64,000 nt of DNA. Source: Lolium rigidum (taxonomy: Eukaryota; Streptophyta; Magnoliopsida; Poales; Poaceae). The position numbers were made by a program, and so were the translations under genes. The stretch covers positions 395,914,249 to 395,978,248 of the forward strand of contig NC_061510.1 of NCBI RefSeq assembly GCF_022539505.1, in the 5' to 3' direction. This document shows, piece by piece, positions 1 to 11,525 of this stretch. The notes beneath the pieces were generated by a model. It saw only the letters and a program-made list of their open reading frames with translations. It was not told the DNA's origin and did not search any database. The number at the start of each line of letters is the position of its first letter. The first letter of the stretch is position 1.

Positions 1-1222
1 AGAATTACACGAACCCTCAATGCCGGAGTTAACAAGCTCCACAATATTCGATGTTCATATTTAAATAACCTTAGAGTGCATGACAGATCAACATAACCAA
101 ACCAAGTACTAACATAGCATGCACACTCGTCACCTTCACGCTACGAAAGGAGGAATAGATCACATCAATACTATCATAGCAATAGTTAACTTCATAATCT
201 ACAAGAGATCACAATCATAGCCTACGCCAAGTACTACACGATGCACACACTCGTCACCATTACACCGTGCGGGAGGAATAAACTACTTTAATAACATCAC
301 TAGAGTAGCACACGGATAAATTGTGATACAAAACACATTGCAATCATAAAGAGATATAAATAAGCACTTCACTATGCCATTCATAACAGTGAATAAGTAT
401 TCTGTGAAATATAGCCTAAGAGACCCACACGGTGCACACACTGTCACCTTTACACACGTGGGACAAGGAGTCTCCGGAGATCACATAAGTAAAACCCACT
501 TGACCAGCATAATGACATCTAGATTACAAGCATCATCATATGAATCTCAATCATGTAAGGCAGCTCATGAGATTATTGTATTGAAGCACATAGGAGAGAG
601 ATGAACCACATAGCTACCGGTACAGCCCCGAGCCTCGATGGAGAACTACTCCCTCCTCATGGGAGACAGCAGCGTTGATGAAGATGGCGGTGGTGTCGAT
701 GGAGAAGCCTTCCGGGGCACTTCCCCGTCCCGGCGGCGTGCCGGAACGAGACTCCTGTCCCCCAGATCTTGGCTTCGCGATGGCGGCGGCTCCGGAAGGT
801 TTTCTCTGGTTTCGTCGAACGTGGTAGGGTTTTCGCGACGGAGACTTTAAGTAGGCGGAAGGGCTAGGTCGGTGGAGTCCTGGTGGGGCCACACACTAGG
901 CCGGCGCGGCCAGGGCTTGGGCCGCGCCGCCCTACAGTGTCCCCACCTCGTGGCCCCACTTTGTTTCCCCTTCGGACTTCTGGAAGCTTCGTGGAAAAAT
1001 AGGACCCTGGGCGTTGATTTCGTCCAATTCCGAGAATATTTCCTTACTAGGATTTCTGGAACAAAAAACAGCAGAAAACAGGAACTGGCACTCCGGCATC
1101 TCGTCAATAGGTTAGTTCCGGAAAACGCATAATAATGACATATAATGTGTATAAAACATGTATATATCATCAATAATGTGGCATGGAACATAAGAAATTA
1201 TCGATACGACGGAGACGTATCA
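1..1222 (-). mobile_element. 3' LTR of Gypsy element A, cut by the window edge
   Basis: Read on the minus strand, this LTR starts TGATACGTCTCCGTCG at 1222 and runs off the window at position 1. Its inner 580 bases (about 640-1222) match the LTRs at 1921-3331 and 8290-9883, including the GC-rich block near 880-970. The outer 640 bases do not match them, so it belongs to a different subfamily. It is followed at 1223 by an internal region that matches element B, which fixes the orientation. No convincing gene is present; the short open frames here are chance. Confidence 0.8.
104..560. repeat. three degenerate tandem units inside LTR A
   Basis: A motif of the form GCACAC-TCGTCACC recurs at about 121, 243 and 434. 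Each copy is followed by a purine-rich stretch (ggaggaata or ggacaagga) and a calcium-style run of CATCA/ATAGCA words. Units are about 120-190 bp and strongly diverged. They occupy the part of this LTR that element B lacks, so the subfamily difference is partly repeat expansion. Confidence 0.5.
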
Positions 1223-1920
1223 GCATCCTCAAGCTTAGTTTCTGCTCGTCCCGAGCAGGTAAACGATAACAAAGATAATTTCTGGAGTGACATTCCATCA
1301 TAACCTTGATCATACTATTGTAAACACATGTAATGAATGCAGCGATCAAAACAATGGTAATGACATGAGTAAACAACTGAATCATAAAGCAAAAACTTTT
1401 CATGAATAGTACTTTCAAGACAAGCATCAATAAGTCTTGCATAAGAGTTAACTCATAAAGCAATAATTCAAAGTAAAAGGTATTGAAGCAACATAAAGGA
1501 AGATTAAGTTTCAGCGGTTGCTTTCAACTTATAACATGTATATCTCATGGATATTGTCAATGTAAAGTAATATAACAAGTGCAATATGCAAGTATGTAGG
1601 AATCAATGCACAGTTCACACAAGTGTTTGCTTCTTGAGGTGGAGAGAGATAGGTGAACTGACTCAATCATAAAAGTAAAAGAAAGACCCTTCGCGAGAGG
1701 AAGCATTGATTACTATATTTGTGCTAGAGCTTTGGTTTTGAAAACAAGAAACAATTTTGTCAACGGTAGTAATAAAGCATATGTGTTATGTAAATTATAT
1801 CTTACAAGTTACAAGCCTCATGCATAGTATACTAATAGTGCCCGCACCTTGTCCTAATTAGCTCGGATTACCGGGATTATCATCGCAATACACATGTTTT
1901 AACCAAGTGTCACAAAGGGG
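1223..1920 (-). mobile_element. 3' internal region of element A (non-coding)
   Basis: The stretch parallels 3332-4025 of element B almost base for base: polypurine tract next to the LTR, then the same AT-rich non-coding blocks, ending in GTGTCACAAAGGGG. It stops exactly where the LTR of element B begins at 1921. This is what insertion of B into A would give. The continuation of A (which should read TACCTCCATG, as at 4026) is not found on the other side of B. Confidence 0.75.
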
Positions 1921-3331
1921 TGATGCGTGTAGTTGACACGTCCGTTGGGAACCCCAAGAGGAAGGTGTGATGCGCACAGCGGCAAGTTTCCCTCAGTAAG
2001 AAACCAAGGTTTAATCGAACCAGTAGGAGTCAAGAAGCACGTTGAAGGTTGATGGCGGCGGGATGTAGTGCGGCGCAACACCAGAGATTCCGGCGCCAAC
2101 GTGGAACCCGCACAACACAACCAAAGTACTTTGCCCCAACGAAACAATGAGGTTGTCAATCTCACCGGCTTGCTGTAACAAAGGGTTAACCGTATTGTGT
2201 GGAAGATGATTGTTTGCAGAGAAAACAGTAAAACAAGTATTGCAGCAGATTTGTATTTCAGTATTAAAAGAATGGACCGGGGTCCACAGTTCACTAGAGG
2301 TGTCTCTCCCATAAGATAAAAGCATGTTGGGTGAACAAATTACAGTCGGGCAATTGACAAATAGAGAGAGCATAACAATGCACATACATGACATGATAAG
2401 TATAGTGAGATTTAATTGGGCATTACGACAAAGTACATAGACCGCCATCCAACTGCATCTATGCCTAAAAAGTCCACCTTCAGGTTATCGTCCGAACCCC
2501 TTCCAGTATTAAGTTGCAAAGCAACAGACAATTGCATTAAGTATGGTGCGTAATGTAATCAACAACTACATCATAAACAACACATATGTAATAACTTGAT
2601 AATTAACATAACATGGTATTCTCTATCCATCGGATCCCGACAAACACAACATAGAGTATTACAGATAGATGATCTTGATCATGTTAGGCAGCTCACAAGA
2701 TCCAACAATGAAGCACAATGAGGAGAAGACAACCATCTAGCTACTGCTATGGACCCATAGTCCAGGGGTGAACTACTCACTCATCACTCCGGAGGCGACC
2801 ATGGCGGTGTAGAGTCCTCCGGGAGATGAATCCCCTCTCCGGCAGGGTGCCGGAGGAGATCTCCGTAATCCCCCGAGATGGGATCGGCGGCGGCGGCGTC
2901 TCAGTAAGGTTTTCCGTATCGTGGTTTTTCGCATCAGGGGTTTCGCGACGGAGGCTATAAGTAGGCGGAAGGGCAGATTCGGGGGCTGACGAGGGGCCCA
3001 CACCACAGGGCGGTGCGGGCCCCCCCTTGGCCGCGCCGCCTTGTGGTTTGGCCACCTCGTGGCCCCACTTCGTATGCTCTTCGGTCTTCTGGAAGGTTCG
3101 TGGCGAAATAGGCCCCTGGGTCTTTGTTTCGTCCAATTCCGAGAATATTTTGTTACTAGGATTTCTGAAACCAAAAACAACAGAAAACAGCAACTAGCAC
3201 TTCGGCATCTTGTTAATAGGTTAGTTCCAGAAAATGCACGAATATGACATAAAGTGTGCATAAAACATGTAGGTATCATCAATAATATGGCATAGAACAT
3301 AAGAAATTATCGATACGTCGGAGACGTATCA
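1921..3331 (-). repeat. 3' LTR of element B (1411 bp)
   Basis: Bounded by TG at 1921 and CA at 3330-3331 on the plus strand. It is colinear with the LTR at 8290-9883 except that it lacks the 184 bases corresponding to 8942-9125. The GC-rich U3/R-type block is at about 2780-3070. Open frames read through this LTR on the minus strand (2011-2448, 2773-3300) recur in the sister LTR but have no protein-family signature and I do not call them. Confidence 0.85.
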
Positions 3332-3348
3332 AACATCCCCAAGCTTAG
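3332..3348 (-). promoter_or_regulatory. polypurine tract of element B
   Basis: On the minus strand the bases next to the 3' LTR read CTAAGCTTGGGGATGTT immediately before TGATACG. A G-rich purine run abutting the 3' LTR is the expected plus-strand primer site of a Gypsy element. Relatives of the same CCCCAAGCTTAG word occur at 5216, 5276, 59404 and 61717. Confidence 0.65.
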
Positions 3349-5919
3349 TTCTGCTCGTCCCGAGCAGGTAAAACGATAACAAAGATAATTTCTGAAGTGA
3401 TATGCCATCATAACCTTGATCATACTATTTGTAAACATATGTAGTGGATGCAGCGATCAAAACAATGGTAATGACATGAGTAAACAAGTGAATCATATAG
3501 CAAAGACTTTTCATGAATAGTACTTTAAGACAAGCATCAATAAGTCTTGCATAAGAGTTAACTCATAAAGCAATAAATCAAAGTAAAGGCATTGAAGCAA
3601 CACAAAGGAAGATTAAGTTTCAGCGGTTGCTTTCAACTTGTAACATGTATATCTCATGGATAATTGTCAACATAGAGTAATATAGCAAGTGCAATATGCA
3701 AATATGTAGGAATCAATGCATAGTTCACACAAGTGTTTGCTTCTTGAGGTGGAGAGAGATAGGTGAACTGACTCAACATAAAAGTAAAGAGAATGGTCCT
3801 TCAAAGAGGAAAGCATCGATTGCTATATTTGTGCTAGAGCTTTTATTTTGAAAACATGAAACAATTTTGTCAACGGTAGTAATAAAGCATATGAGTTATG
3901 TAAATTATATCTTACAAGTTGCAAGCCTCATGCATAGTATACTAATAGTGCCCGCACCTTGTCCTAATTAGCTTGGACTACCGGATCTTTGCAATGCACA
4001 TGTTTTAACCAAGTGTCACAATGGGGTACCTCCATGCCGCCTGTACAAAGGTCTAAGGAGAAAGCTCGCATTTTGGATTTCTCGCTTTTGATTATTCTCA
4101 ACTTAGACATCCATACCGGGACAACATGGACAACAGATAATGGACTCCTCTTTAATGCATAAGCATGTGGCAACAATTATTATTCTCATATGAGATTGAG
4201 GATATATGTCCAAGACTGAAACTTCCACCATGATTCATGGCTTTAGTTAGCGGCCCAATGTTCTTCTCTAACAATATGCATGCTCCAACCATGAAGGTGG
4301 TAGATCTCTCTTACTTCAGACAAGACGGACATGCATAGCAACTCACATGATATTCAACAAAGAATAGTTGATGGCGTTCCCGAAACATGGTTATCGCACA
4401 ACAAGCAACTTAATAAGAGATAAAGTGCATAAGTACATATTCAATACCACAATAGTTTTTAAGCTATTTGTCCCATGAGCTATATATTGCAAAGGTGAAT
4501 GATGGAATTTTTAAAGGTAGCACTCAAGCAATTTACTTTGGAATGGCGGATAAATACCATGTAGTAGGTAGGTATGGTGGACACGAATGGCATAGTGGTT
4601 GGCTCAAGTATTTTGGATGCATGAGAAGTATTCCCTCTCGATACAAGGTTTAGGCTAGCAAGGTTATTTGAAACAAACACAAGGATGAACGGTACAGCAA
4701 AACTCACATAAAAGACATATTGTAAACATTATAAGACTCCATACCGTCTTCCTTGTTGTTCAAAACTCAATACTAGATATTATCTAGACTTTAGAGAAAC
4801 CAAATATGCAAACCAAATTAGCAAGCTCTAAGTATTTCTTCATTAATGGGTGCAAAGTATATGATGCAAGAGCTTAAACATGAGCACAACAATTGCCAAG
4901 TATCAAATTATCCAAGACATTTTAGAAGTTACTACATGTAGTATTTTCCAATTCCAACCATATAACAATTTAACGAAGATGAAACTTCGCCATGAATACT
5001 ATGAGTAGAGCCTAAGGACATACTTGTCCATATGCTACAGCGGAGCGTGTCTCTCTCCCATAAAGTGAATGCTAGGATCCATTTTATTCAAACAAAACAA
5101 AAAACAAAAACAAACCGACGCTCCAAGCAAAGTGCATAAGATGTGACGGAATAAAAATATAGTTTCAGGGGAGGAACCCGATAATGTTGTCGATGAAGAA
5201 GGGGATGCCTTGGGCATCCCCAAGCTTAGACGCTTGAGTCTTCTTAGAATATGCAGGGGTGAACCACCGGGGCATCCCCAAGCTTAGAGCTTTCACTCTC
5301 CTTGATCATATTGCATCATACTCCTCTCTTGATCCTTGAAAACTTCCTCCACACCAAACTCGAAACAACTCATTAGAGGGTTAGTGCATAATAAAAATTC
5401 ACATGTTCAGAGGTGACACAATCATTCTTAACACTTCTGTACATTGCATAAAGCTACTGGACATTAATGGATCAAAGAAATTCATCCAACATAGCGAAAG
5501 AGGCAATGCAAAATAAAAGGCAGAATCTGTCAAAACAGAACAGTCCGTAAAGATGGATTTTATTAGGCCACCAGACTTGCTCAAATGAAAATGCTCAAAT
5601 TGAATGAAAGTTGCGTACATATCTGAGGATCATGCACGTAAATTGGCTTAATTTTCTGAGCTACCTACAGGGAGGTAGACCCAGATTCGTGACAGCAAAG
5701 AAATCTGTAACTGCGCAGTAATCCAAATCTAGTACTTACTTTACTATCAAAGACTTTACTTGGCACAACAAAACATAAAACGAAGATAAGGAGAGGTTGC
5801 TACAGTAGTAAACAACTTCCAAGACTCAAATATAAAATAAAAATACTGTAGTAAAAACATGGGTTGTCTCCCATAAGCGCTTTCTTTAACGCCTTTCAGC
5901 TAGGCGCAGAAAGTGTATA
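3349..5919 (-). mobile_element. non-coding 3' internal region of element B
   Basis: About 2.6 kb with no long open frame on the element's coding strand. It holds AT-rich sequence, a block at 4500-4670 that has a homologue inside element E at about 60460-60620, and two further copies of the polypurine-like word GGGCATCCCCAAGCTTAG near 5212 and 5271. In a full-length Gypsy element this is where reverse transcriptase, RNase H and integrase would lie. Confidence 0.7.
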
Positions 5920-8035
5920 TCAAGTAACATCAAGAGACGAAGCATCAACATCATAATTTGTTCTAATAATAGAATCATAAGGTAACTTCATTTTATTTCT
6001 AGGGAAATGTTCCGTACCTTTCTTGAGAGGAAATTGATATTTAATATTACCTTCCTTCATATCAATAGTAGCACCAACGGTTCGAAGAAAAGGTCTTCCC
6101 AATATAATGGGGCAAGATGCATTGCATTCAATATCCAAGATAACAAAATCAACAGGGACAAGGTTATTGTTAACCATAATATGAACATTATCAACTCTCC
6201 CCAAAGGTTTCTTTTTAGCATTATCAGCGAGATTAACATCCAAATAACAATTCTTCAATGGTGGCAAGTCAAGCATATCATAGACTTTTTTAGGCATAAC
6301 AGAAATACTTGCACCAAGATCACATAAAGCATTACAATCAAAATCTTTGACCCTCATTTTAATGATGGGCTCCCAACCATCTTCTAGCTTTCTAGGAATA
6401 GAAGTTTCAAGTTTTAGTTTCTCTTCTCTAGCTTTTATGAGAGCATTTGTAATATGTTTTATGAAAGCCAAGTTTACAGCGCTAGCATTGGGACTCTTAG
6501 CAAGTTTTTGCAAGAACTTTATAACTTCAGAGATGTGGCAATCATCAAAATCTAAATCATTACAATCTAAAGCAATGGGATTATCATCCCCAAGGTTGGA
6601 AAAAATTTCAGCAGTTTTATCACGAGCAGTTTCAGCAGTTTTAGCAGTTTCAGGTAATTTTGCGCGCTTTGCACTAGGAGTAGAAGCATTGCCAACACCA
6701 ATTATTTTACCATTGATAGTAGGAGGTGCAGCAACATGTGAATCATTAGCATTGCTAGTGGTGGTAATAGTCCAAACTTTAGCTACATTTTCCTCTTTAG
6801 CTAGTTTTTCATTTTCTTCTCTATCCCACCTAGCACGCAGTTCAGCCATTAATCTTATATTCTCATTAATTCTAACTTGGATGGCATTTGCTGTAGTAAC
6901 AATTTTATTTTCAATATCCCTATTAGTCATAACTTTCGATTTCAAAAGATCAACATCAGAGGCAAGACTATCAACTCTAGAAGCAAGAATATCAATTTTA
7001 TTGAGCTTTTCCTCAACAGATTTATTAAAAACAGTTTGTGTACTAATAAATTCTTTAAGCATGGCTTCAAGTCCAGGGGGTGTATTCCTATTATTGTTGT
7101 AAGAATTCCCATAAGAATTAGCATAACCGTTACCATTATTATAAGGATATGGCCTATAGTTATTACTAGAATTGTTCCGATAAGCATTGTTGTTGAAATT
7201 ATTATTTTTAATGAAGTTTACATCAACATGTTCTTCTTGGGCAACCAATGAAGCTAATGGAACATTATTAGGATCAACATTAGTCCTATCATTCGCAAGC
7301 ATAGACATAATAGCATCAACCTTATCATTCAAGGAAGAGGATTCTTCAACAGAATTTACCTTCTTACCTTGTGGAGCTCTTTCCGTGTGCCATTCAGAGT
7401 AATTAACCATCATATTATCAAGAAGCTTTGTTGCTTCACCAAGAATGATGGACATAAAGGTACCTCCAGCAGCTGAATCCAATAAATTCCGCGAAGAAAA
7501 ATTTAGTCCTGCATAGAAGGTTTGGATGATCATCCAAGTAGTCGAGTCCATGGGTTGGGCAATTTTTAACCAGAGATTTAATTCTTTCCCAAGCTTGAGC
7601 AACATGTTCATTATCCAATTGTTTAAAATTCATTATGCTACTCCTCAAAGATATAATTTTAGCAGGGAGATAATATCTACCAATAAAAGCATCCTTGCAT
7701 TTAGTCCATGAATCAATACTATTCTTAGGCAGAGATAGCAACCAATCTTTAGCTCTTCCTCTTAATGAGAAAGGAAACAATTTTAATTTTATAATATCAC
7801 CATCTACATCTTTATACTTTTGCATTTCACATAGTTCAACAAAATTATTGAGATGGGCAGCAGCATCATCGAACTAACACTGTGAAAATTGCTCTCGCAT
7901 AACAAGATTAAGTAAAGCAGGTTTAATTTCAAAGAATTCTGCTGTAGTAGCATGTGGAGCAATAGGTGTGCATAGGAAATCATTATTATTTGTGCTAGTG
8001 AAGTCACACAACTTAGTATTTTCAGGGTTGGCCAT
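5920..8035 (-). pseudogene. Gypsy gag-protease gene, one stop and one frameshift
   Basis: The frame opens with an ATG at 8035-8033. It reads 53 codons to a TAG at 7876-7874, continues in the same frame through the capsid-like Gag domain (motif FSLRGRAKDWLLSLP, then GRYYLP) and changes frame near 7540-7555. From there 560 codons run to 5920. The later part holds an asparagine-rich linker (about 7060-7240), a charged coiled-coil-like stretch (about 6830-7060) and an aspartic protease with the active-site word DLGASISV at 6321-6298, followed by ILGRPFL near 6090. It ends in a stop with no fusion to polymerase. Gag would form the virus-like particle and the protease would mature it. Two lesions make this copy inactive. 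I do not recognise the exact family. Confidence 0.85.
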
Positions 8036-8260
8036 TTTAGCAATAGTAAATAAAACAAACTAGATAAAGTAAATGCAAGTAAACTAATTTTTTTGTGTTT
8101 TCGATATAGCAAACAAGATAGTAAATAAAGTAAAACTAGCAACTAATTTTTTTGTGTTTTGATATAAGTGTAGCAAACAAAGTAGTAAATAAAATAAAGC
8201 AAGACAAAAACAAAGTAAAGAGATTGAGAAGTGGAGACTCCCCTTGCAGCGTGTCTTGAT

Positions 8261-8277
8261 CTCCCCGCAACGGCGCT
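8261..8277 (-). promoter_or_regulatory. primer-binding site of element B (tRNA-Asp type, decayed)
   Basis: Minus strand reads AGCGCCGTTGCGGGGAG, 12 bases inside the 5' LTR. Plant Gypsy elements commonly use TGGCGCCGTTGCCGGGG, complementary to the 3' end of tRNA-Asp. This copy has lost the first T/G match and one C, so priming would be impaired. Confidence 0.6.
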
Positions 8278-8289
8278 TGAAAATATGCT

Positions 8290-9883
8290 TGATGGCGTGT
8301 ATTTCACACGTTCGTTGGGCAACCCCAAGAGGAAGGTATGATGCGCACAGCAGCAAGTTTTCCTCGGAAAGAAACCAAGGTTTATCGAACCAGGAGGAGC
8401 CAAGAAGCACGTTGAAGGTTGATGGCGGCGGGATGTAGTGCGGCGCAACACCGGAGATTCCGGCGCCAACGTGGAACCTGCACAACACAACCAAAGTACT
8501 TTGCCCCAACGAAACAGTGAGGTTGTCAATCTCACCGGCTTGCTGTAACAAAGGATTAACCGTATTGTGTGGAAGATGATTGTTTGCAAATAAAAAAGTA
8601 AAAACAAGTATTGCAGCAGATTTGTATTTCAGTATTAAAGAATGGACCGGGGTCCACAGTTCACTAGAGGTGTCTCTCCCATAAGATAAAAGCATGTTGG
8701 GTGAACAAATTACAGTCGGGCAATTGACAAATAGAGAGGGCATAACAATGCACATACATGGCATGATAAGTATAGTGAGATTTAATTGGGCATTACGACA
8801 AAGTACATAGACCGCCATCCAACTGCATCTATGCCTAAAAAGTCCACCTTCAGAGTTATCGTCCGAACCCCTCCAGTATTAAGTTGCTAACAACAGACAA
8901 TTGCATTAAGTATGGTGCGTAATGTAATCAATAACTACATCCTCGGACATAGCATCAATGTTTTATCCCTAGTGGCAACAAGCACAACACAACCTTAGAA
9001 CTTTCGTCACTGTCCCAGGTGTCAATGCAGACATGAACCCACTATCGAGCATAAATACTCCCTCTTGGAGTTACTAGCATCAACTTGGCCAGAGCCTCTA
9101 CTAATAACGGAGAGCATGCAAGATCATAAACAACACATATGCAATAACTTGATAATTAACATAACATGGTATTCTCTATCCATCGGATCCCGACAAACAC
9201 AACATAGAGTATTACGTATAGATGATCTTGATCATGTTAGGCAGCTCACAAGATCCAACAATGAAGCACAATGAGGAGAAGACAACCATCTAGCTACTGC
9301 TATGGACCCATAGTCCGGGGGTGAAGTACTCACTCATCACTCCGGAGGCGACCATGGCGGTGTAGAGTCCTCCGGGAGATGAATCCCTCTCCGGCAGGGT
9401 GCCGGAGGAGATCTCCAGAATCCCCCGAGATGGGATCGGCGGCGGCGGCGTCTCAGTAAGGTTTTCCGAATCGTGGTTTTTCGCATCAGGGGTTTTGCGA
9501 CGGAGGCTTTAAGTAGGCGGAAGGGCAAAGTCGGGGGGCTAACGAGGGGCCCACACCACAGGGCGGCGCGGGCCCCCCCTTGGCCGCGCCGCCTTGTGGT
9601 CTGGCCACCTCGTGGCCCCACTTCGTATGCTCTTCGGTCTTCTGGAAGGTTCGTGGCGAAATAGGCCCTGGGTCTTGATTTCGTCCAATTCCGAGAATAT
9701 TTCGTTACTAGGATTTCTGAAACCAAAAACAGCAGAAAACAGCAACCGGCACTTCGGCATCTTGTTAATAGGTTAGTTCCAGAAAATGCACGAATATGAC
9801 ATAAAGTGTGCATAAAACATGTAGGTATCATCAATAATATGGCATAGAACATAAGAAATTATCGATACGTCGGAGACGTATCA
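8290..9883 (-). repeat. 5' LTR of element B (1594 bp)
   Basis: Bounded by TG at 8290 and CA at 9882-9883 on the plus strand. On the coding strand it starts TGATACGTCTCCGACG at 9883. It keeps the 184 bases missing from the other LTR (8942-9125). It should contain the element promoter, but I see no clean TATA box. A minus-strand open frame of 244 codons (8084-8818) crosses the LTR edge and is judged spurious. Confidence 0.85.
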
Positions 9884-9938
9884 ACGCATCACACCTTCCT
9901 CTTGGGGTTCCCAACTGACGCGTGTTGTACGCGTATCA
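9884..9938 (-). repeat. 55-bp inverted remnant of a related LTR
   Basis: On the minus strand this reads like the first 50-odd plus-strand bases of the element B LTR (TGATACGCGTACAACACG, then GGGAACCCCAAGAGG), so it is in inverted orientation to element B. It ends in CA at 9937-9938, as a true LTR end would. The rest of that LTR is absent. It forms the right flank of element B in place of the expected continuation of element A. Confidence 0.7.
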
Positions 9939-10183
9939 GTTCTGTATAATGAAAAGATGAGTCAACACAACAAAACTATCGAACCCGAAAAAAGAATAAT
10001 ACAATTCGAAGAAAAAGTACTTACAACTTGAAGGGCATGGGTACTACTGAATGGTTTCACACGACAAGAGGAAGGAACATCACTCTTCTTTCTCAAAGAA
10101 GTGAAGCGGCGTACTAGCTTTTCCAAGTCCTTCAAGGAAAGATCTTTGGAAATCCGAGCAACGTCACCAACACCCGAATATAA

Positions 10184-10961
10184 CTAGAGGGGATTCGTGC
10201 GAGCTTGAAGAGGTTGTACTTGAATCCGCAGGAAGTGCGCAATAATCTGCACACCCGATAGTTCTTGCCCTTGAGTGTTCTGCAACGCTTGGATCCGAGC
10301 AACCAGGGACTCGGTGGCCGCAGTTTCCTCAGCTGTGGCCTCTGCATCCCAATACTTGCGTCTCAGAATGTCTTCCGACAAGTCGAAAGCGGCAAGACCG
10401 TATTCCTGAGTGTCAGAAGACTCGTTCTTGACGTATAACCATTTCCTACGCCAGCCTTGGACGGAGTCGGCAAACTTCAAATCAAAATAACCGGCTTTTG
10501 GCCGCAGACAGATACAGACACCACCTACATTGTAGATGGCGTTCTTCGAGTGGTTCCGGTGGAGATAGAAAATACGCTTCCACATGCTCCAGTGGGGTGG
10601 ATGCCAAGGAAGCACTCACACAAGGTGATAAAGATAGATATGTGGAGGATAGAGTTGGGGTCAGCTGATGGAGCTGGATCCCATGAATGAAAAGAAGTCC
10701 ACGAAGGAATTCGTGGACTGGAACGGATAATCCACAGACAAGAAAGTCATTGAAAATTACCCGAAATCCTTCAGGAGGATGGGGAACACTTTCGTCCCCT
10801 GGCATCTGCATCGCTTTATCCTTGAGAAAGCCCATATTCTTGAGCATGCGGTGGTCCTGAGACGAGATTTTGGATCTCTCCCATCCAGAAATTTTCTCCT
10901 TCTCCACGCGATCAGCGGTACCAGCGGCAATGTTCTTGGTGCGTTTGGTCCGGGGAGCCAC
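10184..10961 (-). pseudogene. antisense retroelement ORF, putative gypsy-type transposon domain
   Basis: The frame starts with ATG at 10961 (MAPRTKRTKNIAAG). The N-terminal 60 residues are basic. The conserved part begins PPEGFRVIFNDFL, continues with LRGLLFIHGIQLHQLTP, then NSILHISIFITLCECFLG in a second frame, then WSMWKRIFYLHRNHSKN, GGVCICLRPKAGYFDLKF and GWRRKWLYVKNES back in a further frame. This matches what I know of Pfam PF04195, a domain of unknown role found in plant Gypsy elements. Frames change near 10660 and again near 10590, so the copy is dead. The tail (about 10184-10400) is alanine- and glutamate-rich. Confidence 0.7.
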
Positions 10962-11474
10962 GGCGATGGAGCGTTGGAATGGAAAAGGAAAGGATAAGCT
11001 GGGTGCAGGAGGTGCTCAAGGAGAATGGGGATTAGGGCAATGGCAGAAGCAAATGAACTTTGCGACGGAGCAAAGGGGAAAAGTGAGTCCCAGGGTAAAC
11101 CTTTATAACCTGGAAGATGAAGTGGTTCAACCGTTGGATGCACACAGGTTGATCTTAGTCATACATGTGACAGTGTGGTAAAAATATTTTATAGTTTATT
11201 TTGGAATTAAGGAAGTTACTACGAGCGTGCCGAGAATGTCGGAGGACGTGCAAGCCTCACTTGCGCGACGTGGGGGAAGAGCAGAAACTTTGGGCCCACA
11301 AAACAGTGATCCACCAGCAGTCGTATTTTCCCGAGGCGACCACACATGGTTTTCGTCAGCATCGAAGTCATGGTTCAATAAATCTTCGAGTTGCCAGAAC
11401 AATATATAGTCAGAAGTAAAAATCGGGAGCCTATGTCTAGGCTGCAAGCACCTGTTCATATGCTCGGGGGCTAC

Positions 11475-11525
11475 TCTTATCAGAAGTATTGAATATACTT
11501 CGTATTGAATATACTTCTGATAAGA
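11475..11525. repeat. inverted and direct repeat in the Tat element 3' region
   Basis: TCTTATCAGAAGTAT at 11475-11489 pairs exactly with ATACTTCTGATAAGA at 11511-11525, giving a 15-bp stem. The loop contains a 16-bp word (GTATTGAATATACTTC) repeated head to tail. CTCCCATCGGGAG, itself a near-palindrome, follows at about 11619 and again at about 11755. These lie in the non-coding region before the polypurine tract. Confidence 0.6.

Larger units (their letters stand above)
1921..9883 (-). mobile_element. Ty3/Gypsy retrotransposon B, gag-protease only
   Basis: It has two LTRs (1921-3331 and 8290-9883), a primer-binding site near 8261-8277, a polypurine tract at 3332-3348 and a single gag-protease gene at 5920-8035, all on the minus strand. 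No reverse transcriptase, RNase H or integrase can be found in either orientation in the 2.6 kb between the protease and the 3' LTR. The element is therefore non-autonomous in structure, and its one gene is also broken. No 5-bp target duplication is seen (AGGGG on the left, ACGCA on the right). The LTRs differ by a 184-bp deletion and by scattered substitutions, so it is older than the Copia element at 29775. Confidence 0.85.

Noticed and set aside
6347..7102. 251-codon plus-strand open frame
   Set aside because: It lies directly opposite the gag-protease gene, which has clear motifs. The plus-strand frame is low-complexity serine/leucine sequence complementary to it.
8084..8818. Long minus-strand open frame (244 codons) over the 5' LTR of element B, with sisters at 2011-2448 and 2773-3300
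   Set aside because: It spans an LTR edge, recurs only because the LTRs are repeated, and has no domain. The frame is broken in one LTR copy.
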